Source: an uncultured Actinomycetes bacterium
GTDB taxonomy: Bacteria; Actinomycetota; Coriobacteriia; Coriobacteriales; Atopobiaceae
NCBI GenBank assembly: GCA_900318935.1
Contig: ONMP01000029.1
Coordinates: 1 to 34,347, forward strand
Length of the DNA: 34,347 nt
Direction of reading: 5' to 3'
Under the pieces are notes generated by a model. The model was not told the DNA's origin, did not search any database, and worked only from the letters and a program-made list of their open reading frames with translations. Each line of letters starts with the position of its first letter. Position 1 is the stretch's first letter. Position numbers and translations under genes: made by a program. Positions 9,968-17,592 of the stretch are shown here, piece by piece.

Positions 9968-11077
9968 CTACGAACTCATGAGCAGCGATTGCAGCTTCTG
10001 TCTCCGTATAGTTTCGACCTCACTCGGATCTGCCACCGCACCGCCCATAGCCTGAGCCACCTGTCGTGCGAGGCGCATGGTGTTTGAGATAGACTGAGCC
10101 GTGCTCTTTGTCGCGCGGAAGACCGCGTAGCCCATGGCAGTAAGCACATTTGCGCGTACGGCGTCAGAATCCGCCTTGCTTGCCCCAAGTCGGTTATGGA
10201 ACTCATCGCTTTCGTACTCCACCGCAATCTTATGGTCTTCCCACTGAAGGTCCGGCGTAATGACGGGACCACCATCCCACATGGACTCGAACTGTTTCGT
10301 TGGGATTCCCTTGTTTAGCTCTGGCTTGGGTAGGCCAAAGCCTCCAAACTCAACAGGCAACGACAGCATAAGCGCCAAAGCCGACTCCATGGGAGAAGCT
10401 GAGCGATCGAATGCCAGCTCCAACGCCTTACGAGCGCGCGACACGCCATAGAGGTTTGGGTTGGCGCCCAAAAACGCGTACTGATTCTCTAGCGTTACGA
10501 GGGGCTTCTGCCGGTAACGCGTGTCGTGCAGCGCGGTGGGCAACCGATAGTACCCCGCAAACTCTGTCGCAACAAGAGCCATCGAAATGAGCCTCGCCTT
10601 TCTTTCCCAAGAGAAGGGGTCGTCGTATACAAGCTTCTCATCACTCCCAATTCTCTTGAGGAACTCGCGCTCGTCTTGGCCTTTCTTAACAAAGTCGTCT
10701 ATCAGGGGTTCTGACTTAAAGTTTTGCGCAGCCATCTGAAACAGAACGAACTCGGGCGCACTCGCAAACAACGTGTCGCTTAGCCTGTACAGCGAATGAG
10801 CGGGAAGATCCCTGCTCCACACATGAAAGGTCGCGGACTTGCCCCTGCTGCGCGACGACGCGCTGGGAACTAGCAGGTGGACAGTATTGTCGCTCATGCC
10901 GTACGCTTTCAAATCCACCTCGCGGGCGTATTCGTGAAACGCGCGCTGCGTAGACACGCAATCTCCGTACCGCGGCAACTTGCGTGGTCGGTTTGGCCAG
11001 CGTGAAAAACGGCTTACGTCCTTGTCAAGTGCTCGCAGGGCGTCGCAGGCCGATGAATGGCTCAAGAAGGCGTACAT
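9968..11077 (-). CDS. Vsr/DUF559-like PD-(D/E)XK endonuclease-domain protein
   Basis: 369 aa. The N-terminal and middle parts resemble the AbiEi-antitoxin-like portion of DUF559 proteins: LSHSSACDALRAL, then DNTVHLLVPSAS and FHVWSRDLPAHSLYRLSD followed by FVLFQMAAQ. The C-terminal part carries a Vsr-like core, PDLQWEDHKIAVEYESDEFH, then an ATKSTAQS tail, consistent with the D...ExE pattern of very-short-patch-repair-type nucleases. Function is unknown; defence or toxin-antitoxin-like roles are discussed for relatives. ATG at 11075-11077 follows GAGG at 6 nt. Pairs of near-identical palindromes lie just beyond both ends of the gene. Confidence 0.75.
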   Translation of the reverse strand: MYAFLSHSSACDALRALDKDVSRFSRWPNRPRKLPRYGDCVSTQRAFHEYAREVDLKAYGMSDNTVHLLVPSASSRSRGKSATFHVWSRDLPAHSLYRLSDTLFASAPEFVLFQMAAQNFKSEPLIDDFVKKGQDEREFLKRIGSDEKLVYDDPFSWERKARLISMALVATEFAGYYRLPTALHDTRYRQKPLVTLENQYAFLGANPNLYGVSRARKALELAFDRSASPMESALALMLSLPVEFGGFGLPKPELNKGIPTKQFESMWDGGPVITPDLQWEDHKIAVEYESDEFHNRLGASKADSDAVRANVLTAMGYAVFRATKSTAQSISNTMRLARQVAQAMGGAVADPSEVETIRRQKLQSLLMSS

Positions 11078-11144
11078 AACGGTCCTCTTTTCTTGCTGGC
11101 AGATAGCCCCTCGCCAAGGCGCTCTTGACGTCTGGCTATGAAAC

Positions 11145-11187
11145 CCCCGAATTACGCACACCGCAATACCGTGTGCGCAATTCGGGG
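11145..11187. repeat. TACGCACA palindrome P3
   Basis: CCCCGAATTACGCACA (from 11145) and TGTGCGCAATTCGGGG (to 11187) form 16-nt arms with a single mismatch. It is upstream of the nuclease-like gene and the inner member of the pair with P4. Confidence 0.85.
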
Positions 11188-11217
11188 ATTATAGCAAACA
11201 AAATCCAGCGCTTTTGT

Positions 11218-11258
11218 AGCCAATTACGCACAAAGAAATCCATTGTGCGTAATTGGCT
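11218..11258. repeat. TACGCACA palindrome P4
   Basis: AGCCAATTACGCACAA and TTGTGCGTAATTGGCT are perfect 16-nt arms around a 9-nt loop, the best-preserved copy in the window. Confidence 0.9.
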
Positions 11259-11433
11259 GCGAAAGAATGGCATCGTGATGGCGGTCAACCGCAAAATCGC
11301 GCTCTGCCCAGTACTGGATGCAGTCGAAGATGATTCCGTTCCAGGCCATGACCAGCCATGAAAGGGCAGATGCTACCCTCTCATAAGATACCTGCGCGGC
11401 TCGATCCAGTTGTCGGGCGCGTAGCCCCAACAT
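11224..11433 (-). pseudogene. Possible remnant of an unidentified gene ending at palindrome P4
   Basis: A minus-strand frame of about 69 codons encodes a protein-like helical stretch (WLVMAWNGIIFDCIQYWAE) and then runs into palindrome P4, where it stops. No ribosome binding site precedes it. If it is real, it is the end of a gene capped by the palindrome, as at the other palindrome sites. It could equally be chance. Confidence 0.25.
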
Positions 11434-11443
11434 GCTCTATATG

Positions 11444-11472
11444 TTGACGGGATACGCCCTTTTCCCTAAGAT
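11444..11472 (+). promoter_or_regulatory. Sigma-70-type promoter of the nitroreductase operon
   Basis: TTGACG (11444-11449) and TAAGAT (11467-11472) are separated by exactly 17 bp and lie 35 bp before the start codon. The AT-rich stretch that follows (ATCTATCATTAGTACAACTT) is a candidate operator for the Rrf2 protein encoded in the operon. Confidence 0.65.
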
Positions 11473-11506
11473 GTATCTATCATTAGTACAACTTAGGAGG
11501 TTTTTT

Positions 11507-12319
11507 ATGGCACGGATCGTCGACATCATCAAGAGCCGTCGCAGCGTTCGGACCTTTGAAGATCGGCAGCTGATGCCCGAGAACCGCGCATACGTCGAGG
11601 ACGTCATTCAGAACATCGAGACTCCCTTTGGCGTGCCCATGGAGTTCCGACTCCTCGGCGCGGCCGAACACGGGCTGAAGAGTCCTGTCATCGTAGGCGC
11701 GCACGACTACGTCGCCGCCAAGGTCAAGCGCGTCCAAGGAGCAGAGCTCTCACTGGGATTCGCCTTCGAGACCTTCTGCCTCCGCGTGGCGGAGTGCGGC
11801 CTCGGCACCGTCATGCTAGCGGCGTCGCTCTCCCGCAAGTCGTTCGAAGAGGCCATGGAAGTCGGACCCGGCGAGGTCATGCCCGTGGCGAGCCCCGTCG
11901 GCTACCCCGCCGCCAAGATGTCCCTACGCGAAGGTATGATGCGCAAAGCCATCAAGTCGGACGAGCGCTTGCCCTTCTCACAGGTCTTCTTCAGGGGGTC
12001 CTTTGGCACGCCACTCTCCCCTGGCGAGGCGGTCAGCTTCGAAGCCCCGCTACAGATGCTGCGCCTCGCCCCCTCCGCCACGAACAAGCAACCTTGGCGC
12101 GCCGTCGTAGACGGCAACGCTGTGCATTTCTTCGAGGAGCACGGCCTGAAGGAGAGCGCACTCGGCGACATCCAGAAGGTGGACATGGGCATCGCGCTCT
12201 CGCACTTCTGGCTGACGGCGCAGGAGCAGGGACTCGAGGGGCGATTCGTTGCCCACGACCCGAGCATTGCCGCCCCAAAGAACACGGAGTACATCACCTC
12301 GTTTGAGGCTGTGCTATGA
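11507..12319 (+). CDS. Nitroreductase family protein (tandem-type, FMN-dependent)
   Basis: 270 aa. The start RIVDIIKSRRSVRTFEDR is the flavin-binding opening of nitroreductases (the conserved R-R-S-x-R). ETFCLRVAECGLGTVML matches the family's central helix, and LRLAPSATNKQPWRAVV is a second conserved FMN-pocket segment. FMN-dependent reduction of nitro or quinone-type compounds is the family role; the substrate is unknown. ATG at 11507 follows AGGAGG at 6 nt. The stop overlaps the start of the Rrf2 gene (ATGA), so the two are co-translated. Confidence 0.88.
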   Translation: MARIVDIIKSRRSVRTFEDRQLMPENRAYVEDVIQNIETPFGVPMEFRLLGAAEHGLKSPVIVGAHDYVAAKVKRVQGAELSLGFAFETFCLRVAECGLGTVMLAASLSRKSFEEAMEVGPGEVMPVASPVGYPAAKMSLREGMMRKAIKSDERLPFSQVFFRGSFGTPLSPGEAVSFEAPLQMLRLAPSATNKQPWRAVVDGNAVHFFEEHGLKESALGDIQKVDMGIALSHFWLTAQEQGLEGRFVAHDPSIAAPKNTEYITSFEAVL

Positions 12320-12753
12320 GGGACACCCGCTTCTCGTCTGCCCTACATCTGCTCGTCCTCGTCTCGGAAGCAAAGGCTCCCATGTCATCCGAGCAGATGG
12401 CTACGAGCATGGGCACGAACGCGAGCTACGTGCGCAGACTCTCGGGGTCGCTTCGCAAGGCGGGCATCGTGCAAAGCCGCAGGGGATCGACGGGGCTTCG
12501 TCTCGTGCCGAATGCCTCGGAGCTCACACTGCTCGACGTGTACCTCGCCGCCTGTGAGACGGACCATGTAGAGCTGTTTGAGCTACATCGCAATCCCAGC
12601 GACCAGTGCATCGTAGGCAGACACGTCGCACCTGTGTTGGGAGACATGTTCAAGGACCTAGAGGAAGAGGTCGCACGAGAGCTGCGGTCCCGCACGCTCG
12701 CCGACTGCATAGCCGCCTTGCGCGCACATGCCGCGCAGACAAACGACTTGTGA
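12316..12753 (+). CDS. Rrf2-family transcriptional regulator
   Basis: 145 aa. A winged helix-turn-helix opens the protein: RFSSALHLLVLV, then SSEQMATSMGTNASYVRRL and AGIVQSRRGSTGLRL. A dimerisation helix follows. Only two cysteines (in LAACETD and DQCIVGRH) lie in the region where IscR-type members carry three, so an iron-sulfur cluster of the IscR kind is doubtful. It overlaps the nitroreductase gene by 4 bp and probably controls the operon. Confidence 0.9.
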   Translation: MRDTRFSSALHLLVLVSEAKAPMSSEQMATSMGTNASYVRRLSGSLRKAGIVQSRRGSTGLRLVPNASELTLLDVYLAACETDHVELFELHRNPSDQCIVGRHVAPVLGDMFKDLEEEVARELRSRTLADCIAALRAHAAQTNDL

Positions 12754-12812
12754 GGACAGTGGGGGACGGGGGCATTTGTCCGCAGGACAAACACCCCCGT
12801 CCCCCACCGTCC
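12754..12812. repeat. Head-to-head GGACA...TTTGTCC REP pair between convergent genes
   Basis: Two REP units face each other: GGACAGTGGGGGACGG... (12754-12781) and its near-exact inverse (12785-12812), with a 3-nt turn. It can form a hairpin with 28-nt arms and probably serves as a bidirectional terminator between the Rrf2 gene (stop 12753) and the ZIP gene (stop 12813). The same unit (GGACA, GGGGACGG, TTTGTCC) recurs at 17308 and 17583. Confidence 0.85.
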
Positions 12813-13592
12813 TTACCCCAGCGCGACGTCTAGCACCATCATGAGCACGAATCCCAGCGCGAACGCGATTGTTCCCACGTTGGAGTGCTCGCCCTCGCTC
12901 ATCTCGGGGATGAGCTCCTCCACCACCACGTAGAACATGGCGCCTGCCGCGAAGGCCAGCGTGTAGGGCAGGACGGATGACACAGCGCTCGCCGCGGCAA
13001 TGGTAACGAGCGAGGCGACAGGCTCCACGGCGCCCGAGAGCATGCCGTACAAGAAAGTCTTCCCCTTAGGTATGCCCGCCGCCCGCAGCGGCATCGACAC
13101 GATGGCTCCTTCGGGAAAGTTTTGCAGCGCGATGCCGAGGGCTAGCGTGAGGGCCGCCGCCGCACTCACGGCCCCCTCTCCCGCCAGCCAACCCGCATAG
13201 ACCACGCCCACGGCCATGCCCTCGGGGATGTTGTGCAGCGTGACGGCGAGAATCAGCTTGGTGGTGCGCGCAAGGCTGCTCTTGGGGCCTTCAACCTGCT
13301 CGTCCATGTGCATATGCGGAGTCACGGTGTCGAGCAACAGCAAAAAGCCGATGCCAACCAAGAACCCCACCGCAGCGGGCACGAACGAAAACCTGCCCAT
13401 ATGCTCGGCACCTTCCAGGGACGGCTGCAGCAGACTCCAAAAGGACGCAGCGACCATCACGCCCGCGGCAAAGCCCGTGAGCATGCGCTGAACCTTGTCA
13501 GAAATCTGGTCCTTGAGAACGAACACCATTGCGGCACCCAAACTCGTGCCCAAAAAAGGCAGCATGATGCCATAAAACACCTGCAGGTTCAT
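12813..13592 (-). CDS. ZIP-family divalent metal transporter (GufA/ZupT-like)
   Basis: 259 aa with about eight transmembrane segments. The two metal-binding helices carry the family signatures HNIPEGMAVGV and QNFPEGAIVSMPL. EELIPE near the end is a further conserved acidic motif. A His-containing loop (TPHMHMDEQ) lies between helices III and IV. It would import Zn2+ or another divalent cation. ATG at 13590-13592 lies 10 nt after GGAGG; a GTG two codons upstream (13598) is the alternative start. Confidence 0.92.
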   Translation of the reverse strand: MNLQVFYGIMLPFLGTSLGAAMVFVLKDQISDKVQRMLTGFAAGVMVAASFWSLLQPSLEGAEHMGRFSFVPAAVGFLVGIGFLLLLDTVTPHMHMDEQVEGPKSSLARTTKLILAVTLHNIPEGMAVGVVYAGWLAGEGAVSAAAALTLALGIALQNFPEGAIVSMPLRAAGIPKGKTFLYGMLSGAVEPVASLVTIAAASAVSSVLPYTLAFAAGAMFYVVVEELIPEMSEGEHSNVGTIAFALGFVLMMVLDVALG

Positions 13593-13734
13593 CTTCACCG
13601 CACCTCCCGTGCGCTATCCCAGCGATGGCATGAGTGTACTCGCAATCATGTACGTTTGCGTGGGGAACGCAAAGATCACGCGCGTGTCGGGGGACGAAGG
13701 CATTTCACATCGGATGCTCTCCCCAGCTCGCAAC

Positions 13735-13781
13735 TTGACAGGCTCCCTTCTTCTATCATAATTATGATAGAAGCAGGGAGC
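13735..13781 (+). promoter_or_regulatory. Toxin-antitoxin promoter overlapped by a palindromic operator
   Basis: TTGACA (13735-13740) and CATAAT (13757-13762) are spaced 16 bp. The -10 lies inside a perfect 22-bp palindrome, TTCTATCATAA/TTATGATAGAA (13751-13772), whose symmetry extends outward to GCTCCCT (13742) and AGGGAGC. This is the expected layout for autorepression by the Phd-type antitoxin. Confidence 0.8.
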
Positions 13782-13785
13782 AACT

Positions 13786-14067
13786 ATGAAGAGTATCAGG
13801 CCAGTCTCGGACCTTCGCAATCGCTTCGCGAGCATTTCAGACGACGTGCATCGAACGGGTCAGCCCGTCTTTCTTACGAAAAACGGTACTGGCGACATGG
13901 TAGTGATGAGCATGGAGGCATACGAAAACCTCGCCTTCGAGAGCGAGGTTTACACAGCCTTGCGAGAGGCGGAGATCGAAGCCTCGCTCACGGAGACCCG
14001 CTACTCCCCCGACGAGGTTCTTGCCGGGCTTCGCGCTCGCATCGATTCGGTCTCAAAGGCGGGGTAG
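13786..14067 (+). CDS. Type II antitoxin, Phd/YefM family
   Basis: 93 aa. The N-terminal DNA-binding fold reads SIRPVSDLRNRFASISD, then QPVFLTKNGTGDMVVMSMEA, a close match to the Phd/YefM pattern. The C-terminal half is the charged toxin-binding tail (ALREAEIEASLTETRY). ATG at 13786 follows GGGAG. The toxin gene begins 2 bp after its stop. It should neutralise the toxin and bind the palindrome at 13751-13772. Confidence 0.93.
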   Translation: MKSIRPVSDLRNRFASISDDVHRTGQPVFLTKNGTGDMVVMSMEAYENLAFESEVYTALREAEIEASLTETRYSPDEVLAGLRARIDSVSKAG

Positions 14068-14069
14068 TC

Positions 14070-14390
14070 GTGCCGATCGATTACAAGGTCGAGGTCCAGC
14101 CCCTTGCGCTGCGTGACATGGAGGAGATTGTCTCCTATGTTGCCGGCGAGTTGAAGAATCCGCCAGCCGCTCAGCGACTGGCGGAGGAGCTTGTCGCGGG
14201 CATGAAGTCCCTTACTCACTTGCCATCTCGCTGCCCGATGCACGTTCCCGTGCGACCCCTTAAACACGAGTATCGAAAGCTGGGAATGGGTAATTACCTA
14301 GTGTTCTTTAGGGTGTCCGAGAAAAAAGAGGTAGTGACCGTCGCACGAGTGCTGTACGGCCGAAGGAGTTTGGATTCGCTTCTTGATTAA
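14070..14390 (+). CDS. Type II toxin, RelE/ParE superfamily
   Basis: 106 aa from GTG at 14070-14072. The fold signature is clear: YKVEVQPLALRDMEEIVSYV at the N-terminus, NPPAAQRLAEELVAGMKSL in the helical hairpin, YRKLGMGNYLVFFRV in the core and VARVLYGRRSLDSLL at the end. The VLYGRR ending is typical of ParE-like members. It is translationally coupled to the antitoxin. Its last 93 bp overlap, on the other strand, the extended 3' end of the large secreted protein gene. Confidence 0.9.
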   Translation: MPIDYKVEVQPLALRDMEEIVSYVAGELKNPPAAQRLAEELVAGMKSLTHLPSRCPMHVPVRPLKHEYRKLGMGNYLVFFRVSEKKEVVTVARVLYGRRSLDSLLD

Positions 14391-17204
14391 GGGCGGAACG
14401 GCGTGCCGTGAACGGGAAACTACGCCCAAGGAAAACCATTTGTGGTAGGCCCATAGGGCCTTGGAGAGGTCGACGAGCGCCGGCTCGCTGCCCGTGCCCT
14501 TAAGCGCGCCATACACGTAGGAGAGCGCGTCCAGCTTCACCTCGTAAGTGCCGCCGTTGAAGGACACGGTGTGCCCGTTGGCCAGCTTGGCCACGCCGAT
14601 GGGGCCAACCTGCACGTAGTACTTGTTGCCCTTGCCAATATGGACGAGACCAGCCTCGTTGCCGTCGAGCTCCACCTCGAGGGAGGAGGGGTCCTCGCAG
14701 GTGAAGTAAAGCCTGAGCGAGGTGTCGGAGTCGAGCAGCAGCGTGACGCCGGTGACGGCGAGGCCCTCGGGCCTGTCGCCCTCCGCGACAGCCCTGTGGG
14801 CGGCAACCCCCGACGAGGCGGCCGTGACATCGGGTAGCGCGTCGACGCCCTCGGGCAGCGCCGTGCCATACTTCCACCTGACGGCGTACGCGCAGTAGGT
14901 GTAGGTAGCCCTGACCTTGGCCTTCCACCCCTCGTCGAGCGGCGAGCCCTCGGAGAGCGCGTCCTGGCAGTACCTGTAGACGCTGTAGGTCATGGAGTCG
15001 CCCTCGAGCCGCTCTCCCTTGGAGTTGCGGAGGGCCAGCTTGTTTCCGTCCATGTCGTGCAGCGTCAGGGTGATGTCCTTGTCGGTCCTGATCGCGGCGA
15101 CGGGGTAGCTCAACTTGTACCTGCCCTCACCGTCCTTCTTGAGACCATCGAGCGCGATCTCCACAGAGCCCTGGGGGCCGTCCAGGACAGCCTTGGCTCC
15201 GCTGGTCACAACGTCGTCAGGCACGGAAAGGAAGAAGTTCAGCCCCAGCTCGCCGCCGAGCGTGACGTTCGCCGAGAGCACCGCGGCGGCATCCACGACG
15301 AGCGTGTACTCGACCTCGGCGGTCGCGCCCTCTACCGTGACCGAGGCGGTGTAGGTCCCCGCCTTCGTGGGGGCACCGTCAAGCACCGTGTCGCCCTGCT
15401 TGTAGACGATGGCGTCATCGTATTCGCCGGTGAACGCTTTGTCACCAGATATCGACAACGTAGCGGATTTGGGTTGGCCGTCCGTGGTGAGGTCTTCGGG
15501 CGCAGCAATGGTTAGGGTCTCGCTGGGCTCCAAGCAGACGCCCTCCGCAACGCCCTCACAGGTCGCGGTGATGGTCGCACCTTCGGCGGTGTAAGCCCAA
15601 GAATGGGCGTGGGGGGCATCAGCAGCATCAATCAAGACATCGTCAAGGCCAACGCCGTGCCCGTCGTTGGCGGTCGCCTTGAACCCGATCTGGACCATCT
15701 CCGTCAACACCCCATCAGGCAGGCCGAGCGTCAAATTCGTCCAGGACTCGTGCCCCTCGGTGGTGGAAAAGAGTTCTTCCCAAGCTTCTCCGCCTACACG
15801 GTAGTACACGCCGAACTCATCGGTGTCGCCAGCCCAGGAGCGATTGATGTACCAGAAATCCAGCGTCGCAGAGGCGAGGCCGCTCAAATCAAACTCGGGC
15901 GTGATGAGCCAGGCCTCACCGTCGCTCGATTCTTTTGCAATGAAGTTCTTTTCTCCACCGTGAGCACCCGTTGAAGAATCGCGATCGCCCGTGCCTACCT
16001 CCCAGCTATAGTCGCCGCTGATCGTCCAACCGTCGGGCAATTGGCCGCTTTCGCCACCCTCGCAGATGCTCGTGCCCCTTGCCCAGATCGCGATCAGGGT
16101 GACGTTACCCGTGATGGGGGTGGAGAAGTCAAACTCGTTGCCGTTCATAGTCCAGCACAGGAACTTGTACCCGTTCCTGGTCGGCATCGTCGGTGCGGTC
16201 GCGCACGCACCAGGAAGAACATACTGCGCGTCAATGACGCTGCCGCCGTTGGAATCGAAGTCCACGGCCCAGGCGTCGCTCCACTGAGCGGTGAAGATCA
16301 CATCCTCGGTCAGGGTGACGGGATCACCGGGCTGGGAGACGCTTTTGTCCACGCTGGACAGCCAGCCGGAGAAGGCCTTGCCCGTTGGGGGCGTGAAGCC
16401 GTAGCCGGGAAGAGTGATGGATTCGCCGGACGGAACCGTCATGGGCCCAGGCCCATCGCCCTCCGCCCCGCCGCCTTCGAAGCTGGCGGTGCATTCACGC
16501 AGAACCGCAAACGTGAACGGACTCTGCGACGTGCCGTAACCACCGGTGACTTCTACACCATACGGTGGGGTGGAGTCGCTGTCGGCAATATTAAGATTGG
16601 ACGATGAACCGTCAAAGTCATTTATCCCGAAAGCATGCTTACCAGACTCCTGCAGGTATCCATTGTATGCTAGCGTTTTCTCCCCCGTGAGCGAACCGGA
16701 GGTATTGTCACTATCGTCTGTTATGATGTAAGTATCATCAACCCCAAAGTTGATCGTATCGCCAATGGCGTATCGGTCTCCCTGCCTTATGACGGGTTTT
16801 CCATGCACGACCTCAAACTCGAAGGGTTGGCCGTATGAGCCGTCACCACTTCTAACTCTAATGCCAGTCGGCTTAGCACCGTTCGTGTCTCCAATGTAAA
16901 GAGTCCTACTACTGGAGTCTGTTCCGTAAAATTTCAAAACATTGAATTGGTGCTGTTGATGATTAGCCAAGTAAGTCGTCCATGTTAATTGATACTCGCC
17001 TGAAAGCGCGGTTGATTCTGCTTTTTGATCATCTGGACGTATGTAGCTCGCTTCTCCAAAATTGATCATGTCATCAATATTATATACTGCACCCACATGA
17101 ATCACGTCATCCGCGCTCGCCGTGGCGTCCATCGCCACAACGCAGACCATTGCGATGAAGAGCGACAGAAACACGCACAGCATTCTTTTCCCTGCTTGCC
17201 TCAT
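14298..17204 (-). CDS. Large secreted repeat protein with InlB-type and jelly-roll domains
   Basis: 968 aa. Signal peptide 1-31 (cut near SADD). Two tandem copies of an unrecognised ~95-aa domain follow (about 40-134 and 144-237; shared Y-I-D-x-I-N-F-G, G-x-x-F-x-F). Two InlB B-repeat-like units (about 238-308 and 309-375; ending FTAQW and IAIWA) lead to a 'choice-of-anchor J'/MAM-like jelly roll (about 376-535; AWLITPEFDLSGLASATLDF, GLDDVLID), an Ig-like domain and a C-terminal region near 650-910. No LPXTG or S-layer anchor is seen. The last ~45 residues read through a decayed palindrome (14417-14448) into the antisense of the toxin gene, so the natural end is probably near KWFSLG. ATG at 17204 follows GAAGGA. 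Confidence 0.85.
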   Translation of the reverse strand: MRQAGKRMLCVFLSLFIAMVCVVAMDATASADDVIHVGAVYNIDDMINFGEASYIRPDDQKAESTALSGEYQLTWTTYLANHQQHQFNVLKFYGTDSSSRTLYIGDTNGAKPTGIRVRSGDGSYGQPFEFEVVHGKPVIRQGDRYAIGDTINFGVDDTYIITDDSDNTSGSLTGEKTLAYNGYLQESGKHAFGINDFDGSSSNLNIADSDSTPPYGVEVTGGYGTSQSPFTFAVLRECTASFEGGGAEGDGPGPMTVPSGESITLPGYGFTPPTGKAFSGWLSSVDKSVSQPGDPVTLTEDVIFTAQWSDAWAVDFDSNGGSVIDAQYVLPGACATAPTMPTRNGYKFLCWTMNGNEFDFSTPITGNVTLIAIWARGTSICEGGESGQLPDGWTISGDYSWEVGTGDRDSSTGAHGGEKNFIAKESSDGEAWLITPEFDLSGLASATLDFWYINRSWAGDTDEFGVYYRVGGEAWEELFSTTEGHESWTNLTLGLPDGVLTEMVQIGFKATANDGHGVGLDDVLIDAADAPHAHSWAYTAEGATITATCEGVAEGVCLEPSETLTIAAPEDLTTDGQPKSATLSISGDKAFTGEYDDAIVYKQGDTVLDGAPTKAGTYTASVTVEGATAEVEYTLVVDAAAVLSANVTLGGELGLNFFLSVPDDVVTSGAKAVLDGPQGSVEIALDGLKKDGEGRYKLSYPVAAIRTDKDITLTLHDMDGNKLALRNSKGERLEGDSMTYSVYRYCQDALSEGSPLDEGWKAKVRATYTYCAYAVRWKYGTALPEGVDALPDVTAASSGVAAHRAVAEGDRPEGLAVTGVTLLLDSDTSLRLYFTCEDPSSLEVELDGNEAGLVHIGKGNKYYVQVGPIGVAKLANGHTVSFNGGTYEVKLDALSYVYGALKGTGSEPALVDLSKALWAYHKWFSLGVVSRSRHAVPPLIKKRIQTPSAVQHSCDGHYLFFLGHPKEH
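14417..14448. repeat. Decayed TACGCACA palindrome P7
   Basis: GAAACTACGCCCAAGGAAAA, then CCATTTGTGGTAG, closely matches P5 at 17386-17420 with a few substitutions and an inserted T. It overlaps the 3' end of the large secreted protein's reading frame. Confidence 0.6.
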
Positions 17205-17307
17205 TTTCCTTCACCCTTTCTTGAATCGCACTTGTTGAACAACAGCAATCAAAATCGCAGAGTCTCCGTCGGGACATGGGTCTCCAGAATGCTTGATATC
17301 GTAACAC

Positions 17308-17334
17308 GGACAAAGGGGACGGAGGAGTTTGTCC
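17308..17334. repeat. REP unit, GGACAAA...TTTGTCC
   Basis: GGACAAAGGGGACGGAGGAG followed by TTTGTCC; the ends are inverted repeats. It is the inverse of the copy at 17583-17609. Confidence 0.75.
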
Positions 17335-17385
17335 TTGAGGTCAGAGGCACTGCTGGATAGCGTTTTCTTCCCCTGCGTGAATAGG

Positions 17386-17420
17386 AAACTACGCACAAGG
17401 AAAATCATTGTGCGTAGTTT
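17386..17420. repeat. TACGCACA palindrome P5
   Basis: AAACTACGCACAA and TTGTGCGTAGTTT, perfect 13-nt arms, 9-nt loop. Confidence 0.88.
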
Positions 17421-17456
17421 TGAGAAAAAGGCCAGTTGACCCAGCCTCGCGCATGC

Positions 17457-17493
17457 CGAACTACGCACACCGCACCACGATGTGCGTAGTTCG
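17457..17493. repeat. TACGCACA palindrome P6
   Basis: CGAACTACGCACA and TGTGCGTAGTTCG, perfect 13-nt arms, 11-nt loop. It ends exactly at the stop codon (17494-17496) of the helix-turn-helix remnant. Confidence 0.88.
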
Positions 17494-17592
17494 CTACCGG
17501 CAGCCGACCTCCACGAGCACGTCCAGAATCTTCGCCACCTTGCTGATTGTGTCAGTCCTGCTACCCTGCGCCCGCTCGCCGAGGACAAACTC
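17494..17592 (-). pseudogene. C-terminal remnant of an Xre/HigA-type helix-turn-helix antitoxin
   Basis: The minus-strand frame ending in TAG at 17494-17496 encodes FVLGERAQGSRTDTISKVAK followed by ILDVLVEVGCR. This matches the recognition-helix end of antitoxin-type Xre domains ('S..dTi.kva..L.v...'). The 5' part is replaced by the REP unit at 17583-17609 and the leader of the EAL gene, so it is not a complete gene. No toxin partner remains. Confidence 0.45.

Noticed and set aside
9855-11258. CRISPR array made of the TACGCACA palindromes
   Set aside because: Only two copies lie at each site, the spacers vary in context, one pair is 1.2 kb from the other, and no cas genes are present.
13599-13734. 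Metal riboswitch in front of the ZIP transporter
   Set aside because: No consistent multi-stem structure or terminator/anti-terminator pair could be found in the leader.
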